Assembly: GCF_000403455.2 (NCBI RefSeq)
Contig: NZ_KE159792.1
Location: 229,346 to 293,345 of the forward strand
Reading direction: 5' to 3'
DNA: 64,000 nucleotides
Source: Dorea sp. 5-2
GTDB taxonomy: Bacteria > Bacillota > Clostridia > Lachnospirales > Lachnospiraceae
Part shown: piece by piece, positions 16,709 to 25,912 of the stretch
Position numbering within the stretch: position 1 is the stretch's first letter
Layout: each line of letters begins with the position of its first letter
The notes under the pieces: model-generated
What the model saw: only the letters and a program-made list of their open reading frames with translations
Database searches by the model: none
Told to the model about the DNA's origin: nothing
Position numbers and translations under genes: made by a program

Positions 16709-16927
16709 ATGTATTACAGGCGGATCAGGGATTTGAGGACAGACCATGATTTACGGCAGATAGATGTGGCTGAATTTTTGGGCTGCCATGAAGGTGTATA
16801 CAGAAGGTATGAGAATGGGGTGCGGGAGATACCGCTATGGGCATTGTTGAAGCTGGCAGAACGGTATGATGTCAGTGTTGATTATATGCTTGGGATTACA
16901 GATAATAGAAGAAAATATGGTGAATAG
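16709..16927 (+). CDS. Xre-family regulator, twin 1
   Basis: This 72-residue protein is essentially one Cro/CI helix-turn-helix domain (RIRDLRTDHDLRQIDVAEFL, then GCHEGVYRRYENGVREIPLW). It is 67/72 identical to the protein encoded at 17127, and both genes have the same upstream layout and a terminator, so they arose by tandem duplication. The start at 16709 follows GGTGAGG. The adjacent operator reads AACCAAA, unlike AACCGAA for the twin. Function is probably autoregulatory repression. Antitoxin activity toward the RES protein further on is possible but not shown. Confidence 0.88.
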   Translation: MYYRRIRDLRTDHDLRQIDVAEFLGCHEGVYRRYENGVREIPLWALLKLAERYDVSVDYMLGITDNRRKYGE

Positions 16928-16928
16928 G

Positions 16929-16966
16929 GTTATGGCACATTAATTTCTCATGCCATAACTCTTTTT
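16929..16966 (+). terminator. Terminator of twin Xre 1
   Basis: GTTATGGCA pairs with TGCCATAAC around a 13-base loop, followed by CTTTTT. Confidence 0.85.
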
Positions 16967-17043
16967 GCATCATGCTCTCCTGCAGGATGTTTTATATCTA
17001 ATACTTTGAGCATTTTCAAATATTGGCCATCTTCTATTTACCT

Positions 17044-17120
17044 AACCGAATAGTACGGTTTTGATTAGAATATCCTATCTGATGATAAGATTGAAATATA
17101 GATCAAACCGAACGGTGAGG
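17044..17120. promoter_or_regulatory. Operator region of the second twin Xre gene
   Basis: AACCGAA-TAG-TACGGTT (17044-17060, one mismatch) and a downstream half-site AACCGAACGG (17106) reproduce the layout seen before twin 1, with the same half-site base change (A to G) in both copies. Confidence 0.7.
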
Positions 17121-17126
17121 TGTAGT

Positions 17127-17345
17127 ATGCATTACAAGAGGATCAGGGATTTAAGGACAGACCATGATTTAAGACAGATAGATGTGGCTGAATTTTTAGG
17201 GTGCCATGAAGGAGTGTACAGAAGATACGAAAATGGTTCACGTGAGATACCGCTATGGGCATTGATGAAACTGGCGGAACGGTATGATGTCAGTGTCGAT
17301 TATATATTGGGGATTACAGATAATAGAAGAAAATATGGGGAATGA
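17127..17345 (+). CDS. Xre-family regulator, twin 2
   Basis: This 72-residue Cro/CI-type protein differs from twin 1 at only five residues (Y2H, R4K, V38S, L47M, M60I). The start at 17127 follows GGTGAGG, and a strong terminator closes the unit. The helix-turn-helix core is identical to that of twin 1, yet the operator half-sites differ by one base in each copy. V38S, just after the helix-turn-helix, is a candidate for the change in binding. The next gene, on the opposite strand, encodes a RES-domain protein. Xre-RES pairs are known toxin-antitoxin modules, but here the genes converge, so the link is only suggestive. Confidence 0.88.
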   Translation: MHYKRIRDLRTDHDLRQIDVAEFLGCHEGVYRRYENGSREIPLWALMKLAERYDVSVDYILGITDNRRKYGE

Positions 17346-17387
17346 AAGGCTATGGGATAAGTCATGTACCATAGCCTTTTATTATTT
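17345..17387 (+). terminator. Terminator of twin Xre 2
   Basis: AAAGGCTATGG pairs with CCATAGCCTTTT, followed by an AT-rich tail. Confidence 0.85.
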
Positions 17388-17429
17388 TCAGGATTGTGTA
17401 TCTATTCTTCGATTGAGCTAAATCCGTTT

Positions 17430-18203
17430 TTAATTCTGGCCCGCAGAAGACGGGGGAGCCTGTTGTTTTCCTTTTACAACTTTGCTATTTGTACATCTGT
17501 TATTTTTATTTTCATCCCATAAGGCAATATTATGTTTATCGGTATAAGAAGAATTATATTTTATGCCGGAAATATCCTTCCTATTTTTTAAAATGTCTAA
17601 AAAATCCAATGGTACGGCATAATTTTGTTCTGCATAAGCTGGAGATGTTAAATAATCTTTTATGAAGATATAGAACGCCCTAATATCAACGGAATAATGG
17701 CTGGCGAAAAACTGTACTGTTTCATCTGAAAACAGGCTGTCAAGCCCATCGGAAGCCATGATTGTAAAATCCATTACGCTAATTCTGTTTTTTATAGTGC
17801 ATTCAGCAACAGAGATATAATCGTTTTCAGCAGCTTTTTGTTCTTTACAGGAAGTCTTTATATCTTCTGCCAAATAAAGGACTTGTTCGCCGGCATGATT
17901 TACCCTTCCAGTTATCTTTATTGCTGATGCAGGCGCTACACCAGAATGCAGATCATCATATCCGCTTATTGGTATGCCGTTTTCTTTAATAATCCCTGTA
18001 TTTTCTCCATCAGCTGGATCAATGATTCTTGCTCTATAATAAATTCCATTATCCAATTCAGTTATGGGTATGTGCATTGCCGCCTGTTGAAACAGTTCTT
18101 GGTTCTTTTCTTTTTTTTCGCCATTCAAACTCTCAAAACTAAATTGTTTAACATTAAGCATGGAAAAGAGCGCCAGGTCGGTTCTAATTTTAAAGTCATG
18201 CAT
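17430..18203 (-). CDS. RES-domain protein (possible NAD+-degrading toxin)
   Basis: The protein has 257 residues. The central part shows the RES-fold signature: GIYYRARI (Arg57 and Arg59), GRVNHAGEQVLYLAED (about 98-113) and the late ISGIKYNSS. Known RES toxins of Xre-RES systems break down NAD+. The N-terminal 50 residues are extra and unrecognised. The start at 18203 is chosen because AAGGAG lies 8 bases upstream; GTG 18212 and ATG 18209 are too close. A minus-strand promoter is likely (TTGGAA, 17 bases, TATGAT at 18266-18271). The gene is AT-rich compared with the transfer genes. The toxin role is inferred from the family. Confidence 0.7.
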   Translation of the reverse strand: MHDFKIRTDLALFSMLNVKQFSFESLNGEKKEKNQELFQQAAMHIPITELDNGIYYRARIIDPADGENTGIIKENGIPISGYDDLHSGVAPASAIKITGRVNHAGEQVLYLAEDIKTSCKEQKAAENDYISVAECTIKNRISVMDFTIMASDGLDSLFSDETVQFFASHYSVDIRAFYIFIKDYLTSPAYAEQNYAVPLDFLDILKNRKDISGIKYNSSYTDKHNIALWDENKNNRCTNSKVVKGKQQAPPSSAGQN

Positions 18204-18212
18204 TTTCATCAC

Positions 18213-18821
18213 TCCTTTTTCAATAAACTATTAACGGGTAAAATTCTGACTGCTTAATAGTTATTCTATCATATCTAAATGTTTTTTCCATTCCAATTTT
18301 ATCTTATATTAAAAAATCAAAGAAATTTGCAAATCTGCTTGTATTTTGCCCTCTCCAGCCTGCTATTAGTGAAAGGGTAACATTTCTGAAAAATTTCCAC
18401 TATCACAATTCAAAAATTTTTCCTTTCAGCGTACCTTGAAAATTTCATATCCTGCCCAGATTGATACCCGGCATTGAGTGTGCATCTTAGCGTACCTTGC
18501 CGGAGAAAACGCCCCAGGAAAGAGAAGCCGGGGCAGGGAACGGGTCTGGGAGGAACACAGGAAAACGCTCAATATAAAATAAAGCCAGTCCGGGAAACCG
18601 GATTGGATAACAGCAGATGCCATGCAGGGAAGCCTTTTTGTTCCGGTGTGTTTGAATATGCCGGGACCAGAGGGCTTTCCTGTATTGATGTGCTGTTATC
18701 GGCTGGCAGTGCAAATAAAACGAAGGGAGACAGATATATGGGAAGATAGGAAATAAGCGGAAAAGACAGGATGATGGCAGTTATGGGACTGCACAATGAA
18801 GAAAGCGAGGGACAAAATATA
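18213..18821. other. Long noncoding region before the adhesin gene
   Basis: About 600 bases hold no supported gene. The 5' part is AT-rich and contains the RES promoter. An 11-base direct repeat, AGCGTACCTTG, occurs at 18428 and 18489, 61 bases apart. Composition turns GC-rich after about 18500, which suggests a join of two DNA sources or a long untranslated leader for the adhesin. Confidence 0.5.
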
Positions 18822-21800
18822 TTGAAAGGAAATGTAAAGAGGATTGTATCCGGCCTGCTGTCGGCGGTCACGGTCTTGTCAGCCTTCTTACAGCCGGTGG
18901 GAGTTTATGCGGCAGAGCCGGAGACTGTGGCTTATGAAGCGGAGTACCCGGCTTTTGAGAAGGTGAAAGAAAAACTGGATGCGGATGAAATTGTGGCTGC
19001 AAAAGATCATATCGTGGAGATTGACAGTGGCTTTGACGTGGAACATGATTTTTCCGGCATAGAGTTTTCGCCGGATAAAGTAAAAATCACATTCTATGAA
19101 GCAACGGACAAAGGTGGGAAAAAGATTGATATCAGGAAGGCAGGGACTTACAAAGCGGTTTATTTTGTAGAGCCGGCCAGTAAGAATCCATCTTACCATA
19201 TCAGCAGGAACATTATTGTAAAGGAAAAAATGTCTGTATCATCTTCTGAAAAGCGGACGGCAGATGGAGAAGGAAGCGAAAACAGCCATTCCGATGATTC
19301 AGAAGGAACGGAAGCAGATGGGGAAGGAGATTTGCCAGGGCAGACGGCAGATGGGGAAGAAATCCCAAAGGAATCCATGACGGAATCCGAGATGGAAGCG
19401 GTCATAGAGGGCATGGAACAGGCAGAAGATACAAGACAGGATGCGGAAATGATTGCAGAGGAAGAAGGCATCCTTCTGTTTGCAGAAGCAAGGCAGACGG
19501 CAAGGGCTTCTGATTCCGCAACAATGGTAAAGGGAAGGAAGATTTATTATCCCGGCAACCTGGGAAATTACTCTACCTGTTATTTCACGGTAAATGGGAA
19601 GATCGCATATTGCCTGGAGTCTGCAAAGGGTTCCCCGGATACCGGGAGCTACGCCGCCCAGATCATAGACGGGAATCCGAACCTGCAGAAAGCGCTTTAT
19701 TATGGCTATGGCGGCACAGGGGATGTGACTGCAAGCTATATGCCGTCCTTTGGAGAGGATTTAAAGTATGTGTTCACCCATATCGCGGCCAGTTATTTTT
19801 ACTGCGGCATGGATGGGTTTGCCGGATGCACGATGGATGATTTGCGGGAGTGCGGGGTGCTTGGTTGGATCAATTATCTGGAAAGCCTGCCTGCGCCGCC
19901 CGATCCACAGATCAGTTTGAGCAAGACCGCTTTGAAAGCAACCTATGATGGCTCGAAGCAGGTGACGGGGACAACGAAGCTGAACGGTGATTCCAGAAAT
20001 TCCATTACCATTAAGCTTCCAAAGGATGTGACATTCCATAATAAGACAGACGGGAGCAAGCAGACAGGGGGAAATGTCCGTGTTTCCGGTGGGACAAGTT
20101 TTTATTTTACTGCCCCGGTGACGGTCAATGGGAACTGGAATACCGGAGCAATGAAAGGCAGCATCCGGGTGATATGGAAGGCGCTTGTCGTTCCGACAGG
20201 GAGCGCCACGCAGGATATTGGGAGTTATTATGAGGAAGAAGGCGGCAATTCCGTGAGCCTATCCGTGGACTGGCTGGAACGTGCAAAAGTGAAGGTAATC
20301 AAGGTGGATTCCATTGCCAACGCAAACCTTTCCGGCGCTGTATTCGGCATTTACCGGGATAAGGACTGTACGGACTTGATTACCAGGATGTCTGCAACGG
20401 ACAGTAATGGTGCGTCGGAAGCGGAAATTGTCATGACACAGAATACGGTGTATCTGAAAGAGATTACGGCTCCGGCAGGATACCGGTATAATGCGACTGC
20501 TTACCGTGTGGCTTTGGAAGCGAACCAGACAGCTTCCACGACTGTCCCGGATGTGGAGCAGCTTGGAAATCTGACGATTTACAAGGAAGGCGAGGTTCTG
20601 ACAGGTGCGGATTCCAATGAGAACGGCACAGCATTCCGTTATGAAAGCCGTAGACAGAAGGGCGCTGTATTTAATGTCTATGCGGCAAAGGATATTACCA
20701 CGCCGTATGGCTCGGTAGTCTATAAAGCCGGGGAGCTGGTGGCGGAAAACCTTGTGACCGGGGACAATGGCTCTGTGATGCTGAAAAACCTGCATCTTGG
20801 CACATACCGGGTAAAGGAAATGCAGGCTCCGAAGAACTTCTATAACAAAGGGGAAACAAAGGATGTGGCGATTGCCTATGCCGGGCAGATGGCGGAGGCG
20901 GCGTTTGCCAATGCTACATTTTTAAATGACAGGCAGAAAGCGGATGTGCGTGTGGTAAAGAACGATAAGGATACGGGAAATGGACTTGCAGGGGGAATTT
21001 TCGGACTGTATGCTTCAGAAAATATCACCAATGCAGACGGGAATGTTGTTGTATCCAAAGGCGCACTGATAGACAAAGCAACAACGGATGGTGATGGCAA
21101 TGCAGCATTTTTGGCAGACCTTCCGGTTGGGTTTGGGTATGAGGCAAAAGAAATCCAGGCTCCAGAGGGGTATCTTAGGAATACGGAAGATGTGTATTCT
21201 TTCCGGTTTAGTTACACCAATGACCAGGAAGCGAAAGTGACATTCTCCCATACTTTTGCTAATGAGCGTGTCAACGCCACAATCCGGCTGCAGAAGAAGG
21301 ATAAGGAAACCAACAAAAATATCCCGCAGGGGGACGGAACACTGGAACACGCCGTTTACGGACTGTATGCAAGGAATGACATCCTGCACCCAGATAAAAA
21401 GACAGGCGTCCTTTATAAAGCCGGGGAACAGGTGGGAACGCTGACTACGGATAAAGAGGGCAAGGCGGAGATCACAGATTTATACCTTGGGGAGTATTTT
21501 GTGAAGGAAGTCACGCCGCCTGCGGGTTATCTGGCAGATGAAACGGAGTATGACTTAGTTTGTAACTATGAGGGAGATTTAGTTGCTACGGTAGAGCGTG
21601 ACTGCACATCCCCGGAACAGGTGAAAAAGCAGCCGTTCCAGATCATCAAGGCGGCAGATAATGGGAAAACCGATGCGGATTTATTATCCGGCGCAGGGTT
21701 TACCGCATGGCTGGTATCTTCCCTGGATAAGAAAGAAAATGGCTGGTATGATTTTGATTCCGCTGAACCGGTGGCAATCGGGGAGAACGGGGCAACGGAA

Positions 21801-24728
21801 ATCTTCACTGATGAAAGGGGCTATGCCTGCAGCATCCCGCTCCCGTTTGGGACGTACATTGTGAAAGAAACGAGCACGCCGCATAATTATACGCCGGTCA
21901 AGGACTTCCTTGTGCATGTCACAGAGCATAAGCCGACGACGCCGCAGGTATGGCGGGTGCTTCTGGACGATGAATTTGAAGCGAAGCTGAAAATCGTGAA
22001 GCAGGACGATGAAACGAAGAAAGCTGTGCTTGCAGAAAATACAGAGTTCAAGGTGTATGACCTGGACAACGAGAAATATGTGGAGCAGGTGACGACTTAC
22101 CCGACCGTGGTAACACATAAATCCTATTTCACGGACAGCGAAGGTTATCTGATTTTGCCGCAGAACCTGAAAATCGGTCATTATCGGATAGAGGAAGTCA
22201 ATGCCCCGTCTGGCTATACGCTGAATGAGAATTATTATGAAGTGTCCGTGGATTCAGATACGTTGTACCAGATGGACGATGTGTCAGGGGATGTTATCAT
22301 TGATGTTGTCTATGAAAACCATCCGGTAAAGGGGGAGCTGCATATCGTGAAGAAAGGTGAAGTGCTGAACCGGTACGATGATAAGGATTTCCGGTATGAG
22401 GTGGAAACATTAGAGGGTGCAGAGTTCAAAGTTTATGCGGCAGAGGATATTTACACCGCTGATTTCCAGAAGGATGAAAACGGGAACCGGATTCTTGAAT
22501 ATGCTTCTGGCGTATTGGTGGATACGCTGGTGACAGATAAAGACGGGAAAGCGTCGATTGAAAACCTTCCGCTTGGCACATACCGGGTAGAAGAAACAAA
22601 AGCCCCGGAAGGGTTTGTGCTGAATGGAGAGGCGCAGACCATTACCTTTGCTTACACAGACCAGAACACGCCAATCATTGAACAGACAGCCACATTTGAG
22701 AATGACCGCCAGAAGGTGGCGATTGCAGTGGTGAAGAAAGATGCAGAGAATGAATCTGTGGTAGCGGGGGCAGTCTTTGGACTGTATGCGAAGGCTGATA
22801 TTTTCGCACATGGGGAAGTGATTGTTAAAGCGGATATGCTGCTTGGTGAAGCCATGACAGGGGAAGATGGCAGGGCAGTCTTTGACCTGGATCTGCCTTT
22901 CGGGGAATATTACATCCGGGAGGAACAGGCTCCTGCAGGCTATGTATCTTCCGATGAAACCATTGAAGTATCTGCAGCATACCAGGGGCAGGATGTAGAA
23001 GTTGCAGAATATGTGTCTGAATTTAAAAATGAACCGACAACCGTTTCCATTAAAAAGACAGACCTTGCAACAGGCGTGGAACTGGAAGGGGCAGCATTGA
23101 CTGTCCTTGATAAAGACGGGGATATCGTAGATACATGGAAATCCGTCAAAGGAGAGGAACATATCATTAAGCGGCTGACCGTCGGAGAAACTTATACGCT
23201 CCGGGAGGAATTAGCGCCTTATGGGTATTTAAAGGCAGAAGAAATCACGTTTACCGTGGAAGATACGGCTGAAATCCAAAAAGTGGAGATGAAGGACGAT
23301 GTGCCGACAGGTACGCTCCTGATCAACAAAGAAGGGGAGTTTTTAGAAAATGTATCGTTGCTGGACAGCATTGGCGGCTGGATCACGCATCTGTTTGAGT
23401 ATGTCACCGGCTCACTGAAAGATGTTGTCTTTGAAGTGTATGCCCTGGAGGATATAAAAGCGGCAGATGGGGAGAGTGAGGATTATTATAAAAAGGATGA
23501 GCTGATAGCTGTCATCACCACGGACGATAGCGGGATTGCAAAACTGGACAATCTCCCTCTTGGGAAATATTATGTGAAGGAGAAAGAAACAGCAGAGGGT
23601 TATGTTCTTGACGGGGAAATCCGGGAGATTGACCTGACTTACCGTGATCAGGACACAGCGGTTGTCACGTTCTCTACGGACTGGCAGAATAACCGCCAGA
23701 AAGCAGAAGTCAATGTAATAAAGACGGAGAAAGATTCTGACCGTGCAGTGGAAGGGACGGTATTCGCCCTTTGTGCGAAAGAGGACATCACCAATAAAGA
23801 TGGCGAAGTGATCATGGAGGCGGATACGGTGATTGAGGAAAAAGCCACGGACGAAGATGGGAAGCTGTCATTTGCGGCTGCCCTCCCGATTGGGTTCCCT
23901 TATTATGTGAAAGAAACGGCCCCTGCTCCGGGATTTACCAGCGAAGGTGAAACAAAGGAATTTGACTTCACCTATGAAGATGCGGAGCAAGAAAGCATTT
24001 CCTATGAATTTGCCTTTGAAAATGTTCCTACGGTATTTGAGTTTACCAAAACATCCCTTACAGATGGAAAAGAGGTAGAGGGTGCGAAGCTTAAGGTAAC
24101 GGATGAAGACGGCAATCTTGTGGATGAGTGGGTTTCCGGCAAGGAGCCGCATATCATCAAAGAATTAGTAGTTGGTAAGAAATATACCATGACAGAGACA
24201 CAGCCTGCAGACGGCTATGTGACTGCGGAGAGCATTGAGTTTGTTGTGGAGAATACAGGAGAAGTGCAGAAGGTGGATATGAAGGATGATGTGACAAAGG
24301 TGGAGATTTCCAAGACAGACATAGCCGGGAAGGAACTGCCAGGGGCAAAACTTTCCATTCTGGATAAAGACGGGAAAGAAGTAGAAAGCTGGACTTCCGG
24401 GAATAAGCCGCATTATATGGAAATGCTGCCAATCGGGGAATACACACTGCATGAGGAAAGTGCGCCGGACGGCTATCTTGTGGCAGAAGATGTGAAGTTT
24501 GAAGTTAAGGATACCGGGGAGATCCAGAAGGTTTCGATGAAGGATGAAGCGGAGCCGGGCGAACCGGATCAGCCGAAGGAAACACCGAAACCGAAAACGC
24601 CGTCTGCTGAGACTCCGAAAACAGGGGATGACAGGCCGTTCTGGTTATGGCTTGCCTTGGCCGGGATTGCAGTCTGCGGGATAGCAAGCTCTGTGATTAT
24701 ATTCTGCAGAAAAAGGAAGGAGGACTGA
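18822..24728 (+). CDS. Thioester-domain adhesin with 13 Cna-B/SpaA repeats and sortase signal
   Basis: This cell-wall-anchored surface protein has 1968 residues. The signal peptide is KRIVSGLLSAVTVLSAFLQP, ending GVYAAE. A thioester-type domain (about 235-370) has AYCLES with Cys264, which could bond covalently to host or cell targets. About 13 Cna-B/SpaA-like domains of 70-120 residues follow, each opening like VKVIKVD or IRLQKKD and closing with an E in YxVKEixAPxGY; such domains usually form isopeptide bonds. The C-terminus has TPKTG (1931-1935), a hydrophobic segment and KRKED. TTG 18822 behind GAGGGA is preferred; ATG 18771 is an alternative. A sortase gene at 33525 may anchor it. Confidence 0.9.
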   Translation: MKGNVKRIVSGLLSAVTVLSAFLQPVGVYAAEPETVAYEAEYPAFEKVKEKLDADEIVAAKDHIVEIDSGFDVEHDFSGIEFSPDKVKITFYEATDKGGKKIDIRKAGTYKAVYFVEPASKNPSYHISRNIIVKEKMSVSSSEKRTADGEGSENSHSDDSEGTEADGEGDLPGQTADGEEIPKESMTESEMEAVIEGMEQAEDTRQDAEMIAEEEGILLFAEARQTARASDSATMVKGRKIYYPGNLGNYSTCYFTVNGKIAYCLESAKGSPDTGSYAAQIIDGNPNLQKALYYGYGGTGDVTASYMPSFGEDLKYVFTHIAASYFYCGMDGFAGCTMDDLRECGVLGWINYLESLPAPPDPQISLSKTALKATYDGSKQVTGTTKLNGDSRNSITIKLPKDVTFHNKTDGSKQTGGNVRVSGGTSFYFTAPVTVNGNWNTGAMKGSIRVIWKALVVPTGSATQDIGSYYEEEGGNSVSLSVDWLERAKVKVIKVDSIANANLSGAVFGIYRDKDCTDLITRMSATDSNGASEAEIVMTQNTVYLKEITAPAGYRYNATAYRVALEANQTASTTVPDVEQLGNLTIYKEGEVLTGADSNENGTAFRYESRRQKGAVFNVYAAKDITTPYGSVVYKAGELVAENLVTGDNGSVMLKNLHLGTYRVKEMQAPKNFYNKGETKDVAIAYAGQMAEAAFANATFLNDRQKADVRVVKNDKDTGNGLAGGIFGLYASENITNADGNVVVSKGALIDKATTDGDGNAAFLADLPVGFGYEAKEIQAPEGYLRNTEDVYSFRFSYTNDQEAKVTFSHTFANERVNATIRLQKKDKETNKNIPQGDGTLEHAVYGLYARNDILHPDKKTGVLYKAGEQVGTLTTDKEGKAEITDLYLGEYFVKEVTPPAGYLADETEYDLVCNYEGDLVATVERDCTSPEQVKKQPFQIIKAADNGKTDADLLSGAGFTAWLVSSLDKKENGWYDFDSAEPVAIGENGATEIFTDERGYACSIPLPFGTYIVKETSTPHNYTPVKDFLVHVTEHKPTTPQVWRVLLDDEFEAKLKIVKQDDETKKAVLAENTEFKVYDLDNEKYVEQVTTYPTVVTHKSYFTDSEGYLILPQNLKIGHYRIEEVNAPSGYTLNENYYEVSVDSDTLYQMDDVSGDVIIDVVYENHPVKGELHIVKKGEVLNRYDDKDFRYEVETLEGAEFKVYAAEDIYTADFQKDENGNRILEYASGVLVDTLVTDKDGKASIENLPLGTYRVEETKAPEGFVLNGEAQTITFAYTDQNTPIIEQTATFENDRQKVAIAVVKKDAENESVVAGAVFGLYAKADIFAHGEVIVKADMLLGEAMTGEDGRAVFDLDLPFGEYYIREEQAPAGYVSSDETIEVSAAYQGQDVEVAEYVSEFKNEPTTVSIKKTDLATGVELEGAALTVLDKDGDIVDTWKSVKGEEHIIKRLTVGETYTLREELAPYGYLKAEEITFTVEDTAEIQKVEMKDDVPTGTLLINKEGEFLENVSLLDSIGGWITHLFEYVTGSLKDVVFEVYALEDIKAADGESEDYYKKDELIAVITTDDSGIAKLDNLPLGKYYVKEKETAEGYVLDGEIREIDLTYRDQDTAVVTFSTDWQNNRQKAEVNVIKTEKDSDRAVEGTVFALCAKEDITNKDGEVIMEADTVIEEKATDEDGKLSFAAALPIGFPYYVKETAPAPGFTSEGETKEFDFTYEDAEQESISYEFAFENVPTVFEFTKTSLTDGKEVEGAKLKVTDEDGNLVDEWVSGKEPHIIKELVVGKKYTMTETQPADGYVTAESIEFVVENTGEVQKVDMKDDVTKVEISKTDIAGKELPGAKLSILDKDGKEVESWTSGNKPHYMEMLPIGEYTLHEESAPDGYLVAEDVKFEVKDTGEIQKVSMKDEAEPGEPDQPKETPKPKTPSAETPKTGDDRPFWLWLALAGIAVCGIASSVIIFCRKRKED

Positions 24729-24791
24729 CAGCGTTTGGAGCAATCCAAGAAAACGCTCATTGCAACACAATAATAATTTAATAAGACATAT

Positions 24792-24828
24792 GGGCGTTTG
24801 CAGAAAGAATCTGTAAGCGTTTTTTTAT
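24792..24828 (+). terminator. Terminator after the adhesin
   Basis: The imperfect stem GGGCGTTTGCAGA/TCTGTAAGCG is followed by seven T residues. Confidence 0.65.
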
Positions 24829-24929
24829 GCTTGTATATGGGGAACTGTCCATTACAGGTTTTAAATGGGAATGTATCCACTCAGAAATTGATGTATGGCA
24901 GTGCCCCATATGGAAAGGGGTGAAGCAGA

Positions 24930-25091
24930 ATGAAAGGAATCATTGCCGCCGCAGGCGTATTTGTGGCGGTCACGCTGTACTCGTGCATCCGGGCAGGGGC
25001 GCAGGAGGACCAGCGGATGGAGGAAATGAGGCAGAGAGGGGAATGGGATGCAGGCAGGAAGGACAGACAGCCGGAACCGGGCGAGGGATAA
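24930..25091 (+). CDS. Small membrane protein (53 residues)
   Basis: MKGIIAAAGVFVAVTLYSCI forms a single N-terminal membrane segment or lipoprotein-like signal with Cys19. A polar tail rich in E, R and Q follows (QEDQRMEEMRQRGEWDAGR). It stands behind AAAGGGGTG and overlaps the next gene by 44 bases in another frame. Small proteins of this kind open the transfer operon in many Tn1549-like elements. Its function is unknown; a membrane-anchored accessory of the secretion system is possible. Confidence 0.65.
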   Translation: MKGIIAAAGVFVAVTLYSCIRAGAQEDQRMEEMRQRGEWDAGRKDRQPEPGEG

Positions 25092-25401
25092 CAGGAGATA
25101 TGCGGCGGACAGGCCGGGTGACTGTAAACACTGTTATTTCTGGAAAGGAAAGCGGAAAGGCTGCAGCCAGGAGGAATGTTATTACCTTCTCCCGAAGGAG
25201 AGTCCGGCATCAGTGGATGTTTCCGAAAATCCTCTGCCGCAGGAATTTAGCGGAAATGGCGGTGGCGGCTGTCAAGGATGTCCATACGGCAGGCATTCCC
25301 CATGCATCGGTTACTGTCTGAAAAAAATTTTACAGGAGATGGGGGAGAAAAAACAATCCGCAGGAAAGGAGGGGGAACGACTTGCAGGACGAGGTAAATG
25401 A
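25048..25401 (+). CDS. Cysteine-rich VLP-domain protein
   Basis: This 117-residue protein has eight cysteines arranged as CKHCYFWKGKRKGCSQEEC and CQGCPYGRHSPCIGYC, a pattern I associate with the Cys_rich_VLP family of mobile elements. It probably binds zinc. The first 25 residues and the last 20 are polar and poorly conserved. The ATG at 25048 follows AGAGGGG and lies within the previous small gene. It overlaps the pcfB-like gene by 20 bases. A role in DNA processing or in regulation of transfer is guessed from position only. Confidence 0.75.
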   Translation: MQAGRTDSRNRARDNRRYAADRPGDCKHCYFWKGKRKGCSQEECYYLLPKESPASVDVSENPLPQEFSGNGGGGCQGCPYGRHSPCIGYCLKKILQEMGEKKQSAGKEGERLAGRGK

Positions 25402-25912
25402 GAAAACCGTATCGCTGTGCGTCAATGGCGGCAAGATCTCCGCAAGGATTCTGAAAGCCGCCATGCTGAAAGCGCTGGCAAAGATGGAACAGGAGAAGCG
25501 GAACGGGAAGCAGAAAAAAATGGAGAAACAGGCAGTGCAGAAAGCGGAGAAAGGAGCTGCTAAAAGCCACGGGAAACAGAGCATGGAGAAGCTGATGAAT
25601 CAAGGATGCCAGCTTTCCAATATTGAAGTGACAGACGGCAATATCAAATCCTTTGAGAAATGTGCCCGGAAATACAGCATTGATTTCAGCTTGAAAAAAG
25701 ACACATCCATCTCCCCGCCCCGTTATTTTGTATTTTTCAAGGCAAAGGATGTGGATGTCATGACGGCGGCATTTAAGGAATATACCGGGAAGTCGCTGAA
25801 TAAAAGCAAGAAACCATCCGTCCGCAGGAAGCTGGAACTGGTGAAGGAGCGGGTTGCAAAGCACAGGGAGCGGGAAAAGACGAAACAGAAGGAACGGAGG
25901 CCGGAGCATTGA
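25382..25912 (+). CDS. PcfB-family (DUF3801) transfer accessory protein
   Basis: This 176-residue protein starts at TTG 25382 with AAAGGAGGG upstream. It begins QDEVNEKTVSLCVNGGKISA and contains SIDFSLKKDTSISPPRYFVF, then FKAKDVDVMTAAFKEYTGKS, typical of the PcfB family. A lysine-rich stretch (about 35-65) and a basic C-terminus (KERVAKHREREKTKQKERR) suggest contact with DNA or the coupling protein. In plasmid pCF10, PcfB helps recruit the relaxosome to the coupling protein PcfC. The neighbouring VirD4 gene, overlapping by 4 bases, supports the same task here. Confidence 0.85.
   Translation: MQDEVNEKTVSLCVNGGKISARILKAAMLKALAKMEQEKRNGKQKKMEKQAVQKAEKGAAKSHGKQSMEKLMNQGCQLSNIEVTDGNIKSFEKCARKYSIDFSLKKDTSISPPRYFVFFKAKDVDVMTAAFKEYTGKSLNKSKKPSVRRKLELVKERVAKHREREKTKQKERRPEH

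Noticed and set aside
18474-18749. A 91-codon frame in the gap before the adhesin
   Set aside because: It has no ribosome site, shows low-complexity basic composition, and carries no recognisable motif.
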